Origin: Eledone cirrhosa
Lineage: Eukaryota; Mollusca; Cephalopoda; Octopoda; Eledonidae
Direction of reading: 5' to 3'
Assembly: GCA_964016885.1 (NCBI GenBank)
Contig: OZ024743.1
Location: 178,356,894 to 178,420,893, forward strand
DNA length: 64,000 bases
Of the stretch, positions 54,813-64,000 are shown one piece after another. A program made the translations under genes and the position numbers. Positions within the stretch are counted from its first letter, which is position 1; every line of letters begins with the position of its first letter. The notes under the pieces were generated by a model. It made no database searches, had not been told where the DNA came from, and saw only the letters and a program-made list of their open reading frames with translations.

Positions 54813-55206
54813 AAAAACGGACCCCCTAATAAAAAACGATCCCCCCCCCAAATAAAAAATGGATACCCCCAAATAAAAAACGGATCCCCTACAAATAAAA
54901 AACGGATCCCCCCAATAAAAAACGGACCCCCAAAATAAAAAACGGATCCCCCAAATAAAAAACGCCCCCCCCCCCATAAAAACGGATCCCCTACAAATAA
55001 AAAACGGATCACCCCCCCCCAAATAAAAAACGGACTCGCCCCAAATAAAAACGACTCCCCTCCAAATAAAAAACGGACCCCCCAAATAAAAAACGGACTC
55101 CCCCCCAAATAAAAACGACTCCCCTCCAAATAAAAAACGGACCCCCCAAATAAAAAACGGACTCGCCCCAAATAAAAACGACTCCCCTCCAAATAAAAAA
55201 CGGACT
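54812..55206 (+). repeat. Minisatellite 2, ~20-bp C-tract unit
   Basis: About 19 units of CAAATAAAAAACGGATCC with C runs of 3 to 9. From 55030 a higher-order period of about 65 bases appears. It follows minisatellite 1 without a gap, and the shared word TAAAA at the junction may be the link. Confidence 0.95.
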
Positions 55207-55266
55207 CCCTTTCATTACCATATATCTAATAAAAGACACTGTCTATGTCTCTAACCCCTTTCATTA

Positions 55267-55461
55267 CCATATATATAATTGTTTCTACTTTTGGCACAAG
55301 GCCAGCAAAATTAATCAGTGTATTACTGGTACTTTATTTTATCGACCCCGTAAGGATGAAAGGCAAAGTTAACCTTGGCGGAATTTGAACTCAGAATGGC
55401 AAGGGCCATAACTCTATGCGTCAAAGCATGGCGTCCGACCCTCTACCGATACTGCCAATCC
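55267..55461 (-). mobile_element. Lys-type tRNA SINE
   Basis: AATTGTTTCTACTTTTGGCA to CTCTACCGATACTGCCAATC, full length, directly after a MITE-tip array. Confidence 0.9.
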
Positions 55462-56015
55462 TGCCTACGATTTTCAGATAATTTAAGGGGCTTTAGTAAT
55501 ATAACTAATTTCCTCATTACACAAAAAACGTGTCTGTTGAATACTCAGCCATATGCACGTTGAACAAGCCGTTCTGTTGAATAAACTAGAAGACCCACTG
55601 TCAGAACGTCGGACGTCCAACACACAGGCACACAAACAGCTTCTGAAGTTTCCGTCTGTCAAATTTTTATTCAATAATATTTACAATAAAAAAAAAATGA
55701 TTATATTTAAATGAAACAAAAAAAAAACAAAAAAAAAGAAAAGAATAAAGCAATGAAGAGGCGGAAGGAGGAACAGACTGTACACTGAAGTCTGAGCAGT
55801 GATTCAGTCGTACACTGGAGACAACACAGCGAAGCTATTGCCCAAAATAATAATCTGTGACAGCCCCCTTCTCTCCCCTGGCCAGTCAAATATTGTTCGA
55901 TGCTATCCGACTGAGAAATGTTTAACAGCAAATGAGATTTACAAAAAATACAAAAAACATCTCAACTGTGAATTCTAATTTTTTAGGTGGTAGCATTCCT
56001 GCGATAATTAATTTT
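55462..56015. other. No gene recognised
   Basis: Moderate composition with A-rich runs near 55685-55745. No motif. Confidence 0.4.
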
Positions 56016-56215
56016 CTTTAGACATTAAAAAAATTATACATGACAAAAAAGTACATTACTAGAAATCTTATATGTTATAAAATAAATAGAATGGGATGGG
56101 GTTTCAATATGTAAACTAAATGACTAATTCTGTTTTTTTTTTTTTTTTAAATCAACAGACAACCTAGAAAATTGCCGCTTATTCACACACCGTATTTTTT
56201 GGGATCCGAGAGTAC
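56016..56215 (+). repeat. Dispersed repeat R4, copy 1
   Basis: TTTCTTTAGACATTAAAAAA, ACATTACTAGAAATCTTATA and GTAAACTAAATGACTAATTC are repeated in the same order at 59967-60180. Confidence 0.8.
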
Positions 56216-56269
56216 GTAGGAAAAATCTCAACTTTAAACTGACTTTCCCATACGGTGTCAGATTGATTT

Positions 56270-56545
56270 GTTTTCTTAAAGTCTAAAGTCTGTCTCGATC
56301 CCTGAGGCTAATCAGGCAAATGTTTATCCCAGTTTCTGTGGTATGAAGTGAGTGAGAGTAGAAGACTTCCTCCTGGACAGGACGCCTATCTATCGCAAGG
56401 GGTACTCATTTTCAGTTGAGTTTACTGTCAGCAAAGAAATGAAGTGTTTTTGCTCAAGAACCTCGACCTTGTCCAGGACTCGAACCTACATTAAGATCGT
56501 AAATCCAACACCCTTACTACTAGACGCCGATCCTCCACTAATTGA
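56270..56545 (-). mobile_element. tRNA-derived SINE S3, reversed
   Basis: GCTAATCAGGCAAATGTTTA, GACGCCTATCTATCGCAAGG, GGACTCGAACCTACA (B box) and AACACCCTTACTACTAGACG (A box). Confidence 0.75.
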
Positions 56546-56741
56546 TTTCTCTTAAATAGTTATATAACAAATGGATAAAGACTTTACTGGAGTTACTACT
56601 ACTGAATAGGTTACCTATCCCACCGTATTGGAGCACTCCCAATGTAATTCGTCAAACATGTAAGAGGTAGTGACAGAAAGGGTGGAGAGCCAGAAAATTG
56701 CTTTATATTTAGTTCCGCTCTTGGATATGGATTATGAAGAC

Positions 56742-56875
56742 GCATGGCTTAGTGGATAGAACGTTGGGCTTGCATTTGAGAGGTTGTGAGTTCGTTTGGG
56801 TGATGCGTTGTGTCCTTGAACAAGGCACTTTATTTCATTTTACTCCAGTTAACTCAGCCTTTCCCTTAGATAAAA
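56742..56875 (+). mobile_element. tRNA-SINE head fragment
   Basis: TGGCTTAGTGGATAGAACGT, GTGAGTTCGTTTGGGTGATG and AAGGCACTTTATTTCATTTT; S1-like head without tail. Confidence 0.7.
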
Positions 56876-56969
56876 TTGGTGGCGTGGCGAGGGGAGACTG
56901 GCATGCATGGGGGACTGCTGGTCTTCCACAACCAAACCATGTCCAGGCTTGTGCCTCAGAAGGAGCTTG

Positions 56970-57590
56970 GATTGGCAGTATCGGTAGAGCTTCGGACAAT
57001 ATGCTTTGCAACATATAGTCACAGCCCTTTACGTTCTGAGTTCAAATCCTGTCGAGGTTAGCTTTGCGTTTCATTCTTAAGGGGTCGATAAAATAAATTA
57101 CCAGTAACGCACTGGGGTTGATTTAATCGATACCCCTCCCCCCACCCAAATTGTTGGTCTTGTCACTAAATCAGAAACTATAATCATGCAAATGAGAAGT
57201 GTGGTGGATTGTCAGTATCGGTAGAGCATCGGACAACATGCTTTATAGCAAAGAGTTACGTCCCTTTATATTCTGAATTAAAAAACCGCCGAGGTTAGCT
57301 TTAACTTTCATCCTTACGGTGTCGATAACATAAGGCACCAGAAACATACTGTGGTCAATTTAATTGACTCTCCCCTCCCCCAAAGTTGTTGGCTTTGTGC
57401 CTAAATCAGAAATTATATTCAGTTCCACTCTATTATATTCTGAGTTCAAATTTTGTTTGGGTTAGCTTTGCTTTTCATCATTGCGGGAGTGGAATGGGTA
57501 GTGTGTTCATAAAGTAAATACCAGAGAGGGGTTCTGAAATTGGATTACCTGTAAACTTTCCCAACAACTTTAGGATCGTGTGCTAATGTT
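56970..57590 (+). mobile_element. Two or three Lys-type SINEs in tandem, diverged
   Basis: Copies at about 56970-57180 and 57208-57420 have heads (GATTGGCAGTATCGGTAGAG, GATTGTCAGTATCGGTAGAG), bodies with an insertion GTTGATTTAATCGA, and AAATCAGAAACTATAAT-like ends. A third partial copy (57425-57590) starts in the B box region. Confidence 0.8.
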
Positions 57591-58017
57591 AAAAAAATAT
57601 ATAATGTCTTACATTGTATAGTGGTTTATTTTATTATATTAACGTGAATTAGTATAATTTTATATGCTGTTGAAATAGTATAAGAAAGCATCTATCGGTA
57701 AACTAGACGAGTTTATGACGAGTACATTTATTAAATTATTGACTATTTCACGAATTCGTGACAGACAGTCGACAGATACTAACTGCTGAAGGTTTCATTT
57801 CACATGAATTTCTACACCGCTGTAAGAATTCGTATAAAACTTTACGATATTATTAAAATGATGACGATAATACCGGCGGGCAAGAGTTAAAGTAGTTTCC
57901 ATGCTGAGATATCGACGAAAATTGCTGTTTCAGACTGAAACCATTTCATTTAAGCATGAATTGTGCATGCAAAACATTCGGAGACTTCACAACATATTCA
58001 TTTTTTCGAATATTTAA
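57591..58017. other. No gene recognised
   Basis: AT-rich sequence without recognisable motifs. Confidence 0.4.
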
Positions 58018-58785
58018 ACAATTTTTTTCTACATTCAGCACAAGGTCATCAGAGGAGGATGGGAAAGTCGAATAAATTGACCCGTGTGCTACTGGTACTT
58101 TATTTTATCGTCCCTGTAAGGATGAAAGGTAAAGTTAACCTCGGCGAGATTTGAAATCAAAACGAAAAGGGACGTAACTATATCCCGCAAAGCATGTCTG
58201 ACGCTTTACCGGTTCTGCCAATCTGCCCTTGAATATCTAAATAATTGTTTCTACTTTTGGCACAACGCCAGCAATTACCCCAGTGTATTACAGGTGCTTT
58301 ATTTTATCGACCCCGTAAGGATGAAAGGCAAATTTAACCTCGACGGGATTTGAACTCAGACCGTAAAGGGCCGTAGCACTATGCTGCAAAGCATGGCGTC
58401 CGAACTTCTACCGAGACTGCCAATCTACCGCCCTAAATAATTGTTTCTATTTTAGACACAAGGCCAACAATTTTAGAGGAGGGGAAAATCGATTTAATCG
58501 ACCCTAGTACATTGCTGGTGCTTTATTTTATCGATCCCGTAAGGATGAAAGACAAAGTTAACTTCGGCGGGATTTGAACTTAGACCATAAAGGGCTGTAA
58601 CTCTTTGCTGCAAAGCATGGCGTCCAACCCTCTACGGATACTGCCAATCCACCGCCCTAAATAATTATTTCTACTATTGGCACAAGACCAGCAATTATCC
58701 CAGTGTATTACTGGTACTTTATTTTATCGACCCCGTAAATATAAAAGGCAAAGTTAACCTCGGCGGGATTTGAACTCAGATAAAT
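58018..58785 (-). mobile_element. Four Lys-type SINEs in tandem, same orientation
   Basis: Copies at about 58018-58228, 58241-58433, 58438-58665 and 58668-58785 (last one headless). They differ by an optional insert (GAGGAGGGGAAAATCGATTT in copies 1 and 3), so they are two subtypes rather than one amplified unit. Spacers are CCCTAAATAATT-like. Confidence 0.88.
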
Positions 58786-58889
58786 AATGCGATGAGAAAT
58801 GCAGAGTAAGAGATATATAAAATTCCTGCCAAAACTTACGTATATATATATATATATATATATAGTAATAATAATAAATGTGAAGACTA

Positions 58890-59075
58890 AAATCTGAAGA
58901 GGGCTCGATAAGGATAATATATATATATAAATATAAAAAAACCGTAGAGCAAATATTTATTAAAATAACAGATTAAAGTTTAAGCAAAGATTTGCTGTAT
59001 CCACCCTTAATGGGATCCCATTAAAGGCGAAATCAACGATTCTTTGCTTAAACTTTAATTTGTTATTTTAATATA
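58890..59075. repeat. R3 foldback next to (TA)n
   Basis: AAAATAACAGATTAAAGTTT (58962 on) returns as AAACTTTAATTTGTTATTTT at 59048-59071, with GGGATCCCATT near the centre. The outer GGCTCGATAAGGATAA is shared with 44860. Confidence 0.8.
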
Positions 59076-59169
59076 TATATATATATATATATCCATATGT
59101 AGTTGACGGCTGAGAGAAAGGACTACTCAATACCGAAGTAGTTTTAATATTCATTTTATTAAAGCTAAA

Positions 59170-59268
59170 TAGTGAGTACCTTTCATCCTTATGGAATCGA
59201 TAAAATAAAGTACCAGTAATGCACTGGGGTAATTGCTGGCCTTGTGCCAAAAAGTAGTAACAATTATT
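59170..59268 (+). mobile_element. Lys-type SINE 3' part
   Basis: CTTTCATCCTTATGGAATCG through GCTGGCCTTGTGCCAAAAAG. Confidence 0.8.
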
Positions 59269-59966
59269 ACTCTGGAATTTCACCTGTTTATTACATGGTC
59301 ATTAGACATCTCTTCTTCAGAGCCATAGGGAATTTTCCCTGTTGCTCTACCGATTTTCTTTCTTCTAAAACCTCGATACAAAAATCAACCAATTGACCTC
59401 GATACAATTCCCACCAATAAAATATTTAAGTCCAGATGACACTATTCGCCCTCGTACAAAACTTAGCCTTCAACACAGTCGGGAACGAAATGAAATAATC
59501 CAGTTTGGTTTATTAATGAAAGAAAACCAAATAAAACAATACAATTTCTATTAATTAGCAAAGGCAGCAGTGATTAAAATTATTCAGTTCATAGCTGGCG
59601 TGATTTTCTTCCCATGATTCACCGACTTATCTGGGAAAATTAGACATTCAATACAACTGAAAAAACAAAACAATAATAAGATTAAATAAATAGATAAATC
59701 AAACAGTCAGTTGAAATGCTAACGTGTCATAAAGAAGAAAGCACTCACCTTATTAGAATCACACGCAACTGAGTGGCTAAGGACACGTTATTCATTAGCA
59801 ATCTAAACACACACACACATTCTCGGGTCTCGAATAGTCGTCCTCCAGGCGCTTACTAATTTTTCCGACTTTCTCCAATTCACTTGTTCTTATTCCAAAC
59901 CCCAGCTTATTAAATTTTGCTCATCTATCTCTGGCGAAATTTTATTTTATTTAATTTTATTTTAAT
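59269..59966. other. No gene recognised
   Basis: AT-rich sequence; short A-rich runs only. Confidence 0.4.
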
Positions 59967-60180
59967 TTCTTTAGACATTAAAAAAACATTATACTTGACA
60001 AAATAGTGCATTACTAGAAATCCCATACGTTATAAAATAAATAGGTTGGGTTGGAGTCTCAATACGTAAACTAAATGACTAATTCTGATTTAAAAAAAAA
60101 AATCAATGGAGACAACCCCGCCCCCGCCCCGCCCCGCTTATTCCAAACCACCCTATTATTTGAGACTCAAGAAGAGTTGA
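59967..60180 (+). repeat. Dispersed repeat R4, copy 2
   Basis: Colinear with 56016-56215: TTTCTTTAGACATTAAAAAA, GCATTACTAGAAATCCCATA, CGTAAACTAAATGACTAATT; followed by a short (CCCCG)n run at 60117-60140. Confidence 0.8.
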
Positions 60181-60299
60181 AGTAATGAGCCAAGGTTTCA
60201 TACAAATCAAAGGTCATAGGTCAAAAGTGAAAGTGAAAAAAGCACTGTTAAATTTTAAAATAAATTTTTTCTTTAATCCGTTAGAATGAATATTTGTAT

Positions 60300-61240
60300 A
60301 ATTGTTACATGGGGTTCTCCTTTCTCCAGAGAAGTGGAAAGAATATTTTATTGATCTGCTAAACCCTGTCACAGCAGCATCTGTGGATGTACATGAGGTG
60401 CATCTGGGAGTGATGACAAACCTTTCGGAGCCTAAGGTCACTTGTGCAATTAAAAAACTTATATGTGGCAAGGCGTCTCAGGAGAATGAAATTCGGTCCC
60501 TTAAATAGAGAATGCATTCTCCAGCTGACACGAGTGTGTTGGGTCACATGGATCCCTGGAAAAGCACCTAAGCAATGGCAATTGGGAGTATAATCCCAAT
60601 TTTCAAAATGAGAAACAAGAGTTTGATCCAATTATAGAATGATCTCCTTGTTAACCCTCACCGACAAAGTCTGTATTAAGTGTCTGACAAAGAAATGTAG
60701 GGATATTATCAACTTCAAGTTAGCTGACAAACAGTGTAGACTTTGCCCCGGACACCGCGCAACTGATGAAATATTCACACAGCGGCAGGTCTTTGAGAAA
60801 TCATGTGAGTATTGCTAAGAGTAGTAAGTTTGTTTAGAAGACCTCGCAAAAGCAAATGTCCGTGTTCCACGGTACATGCTGTGGAAGGTTCTTTAGGAGT
60901 GTGGGATTGACGGATATCTTGTTGCCCTGGTGTCTCTATGCGACTGTCTAAGTATTTATGTTTGGATAAATAGTTCTAAGTCGAAACGATTCAATGTGAC
61001 AGTACACCAAGTGTGTGTATTGTGACATCTCCTGTTCATAATTTTTATGAACATGATTGACTTGTGCAGCCAGGATGGAAGTGATATCAAAACTGGTGGA
61101 TATAGGAGCAGTCGGTTGGGATTTCTGGACAATATGATATTACTTAACTCGACAGAAGGTGGTGCACTTAATAGGTTTGTTGCTGAGAATGAAAACTCAG
61201 TACTGCGGAGACTGAGACTCTAGTATATGTTCATCAACTG
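60300..61240 (+). pseudogene. LINE family E reverse transcriptase relic
   Basis: Starts with PEKWKEYFIDLLNPVTAASV and KLICGKASQENEIRSL, then, through many stops, the antecedents of SIIPIFK, VDLxKAxxRVPR (60838-60880, read as LEDLAKANVRVPRYMLWKVL) and CQDGSD...GGYRSSRLGFLDNMI around 61070-61140. Highly decayed. It matches the fragments at 22896 and 53935. Confidence 0.7.
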
Positions 61241-61529
61241 CCTTGTTCAAGCGAATAAGGTGGACACGGCACCACGTCAGTTGTTGCTGTCACTTCATTA
61301 ATGTTACTATCATTCCATCACCAAGGTCTTGATGACCTCGTCTTTATGTTTTGTAGGCATGGTCCCGTATCTCTTGATGGTGTCATAGAAGCATCGTAAC
61401 ACCATACGGAGTTTCTTGTGCATTTCAAGCCTGGTGGAACCCATCTCCTCTCCAGTTCTGAACACATGTGTTTTCTTCAAAAGAAAGATAGGGAGAGTGA
61501 GAGAGAGAAACTGAGAAAGAGATAGAAGG

Positions 61530-61660
61530 TAAGAATTGACCTCAGTATTTGACTGGTACTTTTTCAGTCGACCTCAAATGAATGAAAGGCAAAGTTGACA
61601 TCGGCAGGATTTGAACAGAAAGCCAAAACGTATAGCACAAAGCCCACTCTTATACGTTCA
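61530..61660 (-). mobile_element. Lys-type SINE, diverged fragment
   Basis: TTTGACTGGTACTTTTTCAG, GAATGAAAGGCAAAGTTGAC and TCGGCAGGATTTGAACAGAA. Confidence 0.6.
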
Positions 61661-61797
61661 CTGCATCCTTATGCCATATTAAGCTGTAAAAAAGACCGCT
61701 CTCCCAAGCTTCCTCGTTGTAGATACACATACGCACATACATATATGCGTACGTACATACAAACACACACGCGCGCACACTCAGATATATATACATA

Positions 61798-62220
61798 TGT
61801 AGTGACCTACATTCCGCGGGCTCACATACACTCTCTGTGCGTGATTTGGCTCAGCTCAGCCAATCAGCGCCAGTAGAAGAGGATGTATCCCTACGCGTCC
61901 TGAGAGAGAAATTACCCGCAAAGATTTGAGTGATCTCTCTTCTTTCCAGCTCGACCGTGCTAAGGTAAACAACTACTTTTCTTTCGCCGTGAAATCACTA
62001 GCCAATATGTAACACAACAATTTAACCACGGCCTGGCAACACCTAACAGCCAGTAGCCCGTGTCTTTCTGAAATCTTAATTCGTTTGTTTTATTTCTCTT
62101 GGCATGCCAGCTCAACCTTTGTTAATAAATAATGTAAAAACAAGCTAAAGTCGTTGTCAATATTCCTATCATATCTTTCTACCAAAACTGGTTCCTCGTG
62201 GCAACATAGCAACTCTCTAA
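61798..62220 (+). repeat. 5' LTR of a non-autonomous LTR element
   Basis: Starts TGTAGTGACCTACATTCCGC. The first 93 bases recur at the right edge of the window (63908-64000) with two differences. TTAATAAATAATG near 62125 could be a polyadenylation region. The exact 3' end is not certain because the other LTR is cut off. Confidence 0.85.
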
Positions 62221-62222
62221 AC

Positions 62223-63907
62223 TGGTGACCGACGTAAGAATTTTACGCAGCCTTCTGTTCAATGCAACTTACGAAAATACAAAATATCCCTTTTAAAATT
62301 GTAAAAAAATTAGCAGTATTTCAAAAACTTTTCGCCACGAGGAAATTTCAAAATGTCTACCGACAAGTCCTGTCTACAATCAACAACGACAACAGCAGCA
62401 GCGTCAATATTGTTTGACCACTAACCAACAACAGGGACTAGTGAGATGGCAGCTTCATAGCCTTACCGACGCAAACCACCACACATCATATTGTTTACTT
62501 CCATGCTTTCACCTGTTCTATCGTCTCTACCGTCGAGAAGAAAAAAATGGAAGTAGTTTTTTTTTTTTAGAAGAAGAAGAACAACACGTGGTTTAACTTT
62601 TGCGAACTCGCCAACGACAACATCTTAAAAGGAAATAAAATTGGCTGTATTTTCAGAATTAAAGCCGGAGACATTTTTCTTTCCATACGGCTTCCTGCAA
62701 TGCAAACAAGCAACCCATGGCTAACTATTAACCAACATCAGGGAACGGCTTGTAACTTTGCCGACGCAACCACCATACCTTCTGTCTCGTTACCACAAGG
62801 ACTCGAGAAATTAAGACATTAGTTTTCTCACTATTATGGCGTCAGACGTGGCTGCCATGTTGGTAACTCTGGGTTCTTCAACGATTGACTTCGATTCCAC
62901 AGAAGATTCATTGTGACTTTGCTTTAACAACAACAACTCTACTAGCTCCCTAGTAAGATCGATCCCAAAGAAAAAAGAAGCGAACTTTTTGTTAAAAGAA
63001 AGGAAACAATTCTTTCTTTCTTCCTTTTTTTTTCAGGCATTTATTTTGGACATTTATTTATTTTTTTAAAAACTTTATTATATGAAAATTCATTTCTCTC
63101 TATCATTGTATATGTGACCGCACGCACACATTTTCTTTGCTGTATTACATGCCTGCATAAATACACACACCAACATGTTGTTGTCTATGGTGTGTGATCT
63201 TCGAGCGTCGTAATATTCTGCGAGATCCCTTTTCACCTTCTGGAGGTACCAAAACATGCTGTCGACACTTGCAGCTTAATTCACCTGCACCGCAACACGA
63301 GAATGCTAATTGCAGCTGAACTCAAACAGTTTCGCATCTCGTTGCACATTCATCGTCCATAACAACCTCTATCTTGTTATCTTACCCAACTCACCGGGAA
63401 AACAACAAATAGAACTGGTCTTGTCAGCATTTCCACCACTTCTATGGATTCGCCCGAATTGTGGGACTGCAACCCACCTACAGATTCAGCTTGCTTTCTT
63501 TCTTATCAAAGCAACCAGCCATTTTTTCCTGGCTCCCTTAGCACATTCGGCAATACATCTGGGAGGCCAACATTTTCTCGCCTACCCATCATCTTCTTGC
63601 CAGCACTGGTAAATTACCATAATAGCTTCCTCCACAGCTACTGGTACAACACTTACCATTAACATTTAATGCAAGAACAGCAACTTCGCCCATGTCAGAC
63701 TTTATCCGTTTTCTGTTAGACCTTTGGTGGTCACGTATAAACTACAAAACAGCTAGTCATTTGACACAGCGGCTCAACACGGCCCCTAGTGCCTCATTTT
63801 TTTCTTGCATGCATCCTTTGCTCAATTATTTTTTCACTGATGTGCTCTTTCAGCATTTGCTCTTGCTGATTCAATAATCTGTATCGACTACCGTCTAGAA
63901 GGGGTAT
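62223..63907 (+). mobile_element. Internal region of the LTR element, no gag-pol seen
   Basis: TGGTGACCGACGTAAG right after the LTR is a likely tRNA primer-binding site, and AGAAGGGGTAT just before 63908 is a likely polypurine tract. Between them there is only 1.7 kb. The longest frame (63310-63612, 100 codons) shows no protease, RT, RNase H, integrase or zinc-knuckle motif. This architecture fits a non-autonomous element that depends on a related Ty3-type partner. Confidence 0.75.
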
Positions 63908-64000
63908 TGTAGTGACCTACATTCCGCGGGCTCACATACATTCTCTGTGCGTGATTTGGTTCAGCTCAGCCAATCAGCGCCAGTAGAAGAGGATGTATCC
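63908..64000 (+). repeat. 3' LTR, cut by the window edge
   Basis: TGTAGTGACCTACATTCCGC onward; 91 of 93 bases equal the 5' LTR. Confidence 0.9.

Noticed and set aside
54409..55192. 118- and 141-codon frames (VGKMIIVGK and GGSVFYLGG repeats)
   Set aside because: Both come from minisatellites with units that keep frame. No start context, flanking exon or non-repeat sequence supports a protein.
54812..55206. Array that superficially resembles a CRISPR
   Set aside because: Units are contiguous with no unique spacers of constant length, no cas genes exist, and the DNA is eukaryotic.
63310..63662. Overlapping 100- and 72-codon frames in the LTR interior as gag
   Set aside because: No zinc knuckle, capsid or polymerase motif, and two overlapping frames of similar length are expected by chance.

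Overview
The window looks like invertebrate nuclear DNA, most probably from an octopus or another coleoid cephalopod. The reasons are AT-rich sequence, long (TA)n and (TATACA)n tracts, small exons in kilobase introns, and a dense mix of tRNA-derived SINEs and one endonuclease/reverse-transcriptase LINE lineage of the kind that crowds octopus assemblies. Nothing points to a prokaryote, plasmid or virus: there are no operons, ribosome binding sites or CRISPR arrays.

Only one host gene is recognisable. It lies on the minus strand and is split into at least nine, probably ten, short coding exons between 47435 (start codon) and 7889. The exons chain in phase with good splice sites and give about 393 residues. 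Compared from memory, they match the N-terminal and middle parts of vertebrate WDR93, a WD-repeat protein of motile cilia and flagella. The C-terminal part is not in the window or was not recognised. Most of its exons are 54-199 bases and easily missed among the repeats; introns run from 0.8 to 10.9 kb.

Region by region: 0.2-2.9 kb is a minus-strand LINE family A copy (A1). 3.4-7.3 kb holds a tRNA-SINE and a plus-strand LINE family B copy (B1). 7.5-10.4 kb holds gene exon 10, a Penelope-like GIY-YIG relic and LINE A 3' end A2. 11-13.4 kb holds inverted-repeat elements, candidate exon 9 and an RT scrap. 14.5-17.1 kb holds LINE B copy B2 and another LINE tail. 18.9-28.9 kb holds exons 8 to 5 and the best LINE A copy (A4, one 1,083-codon frame with three nonsense codons). 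30-39.4 kb holds exons 4 and 3, a Helitron-like element, many LINE 3' ends, nested palindromes, LINE A copy A5 and a TIR element with internal tandem repeats. 39.4-47.4 kb holds LINE A copy A6, a 157-bp-arm inverted repeat and exons 2 and 1. 47.5-64 kb has no recognisable gene: it holds dispersed repeats, tandem Lys-type SINEs, two abutting minisatellites, a third LINE family and, at the right edge, a young non-autonomous LTR element running off the window.

The parts interact. The SINEs end in the same 3' tail as LINE family B, so they were probably mobilised by it. LINEs A4 (sense) and A5/A6 (antisense) lie in introns of the same gene, so its pre-mRNA should contain kilobase-scale complementary segments besides several local hairpins. 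The LINE reverse transcriptases carry a C4HC3 (PHD-type) zinc finger just after the catalytic domain, the most unusual protein-level feature here.
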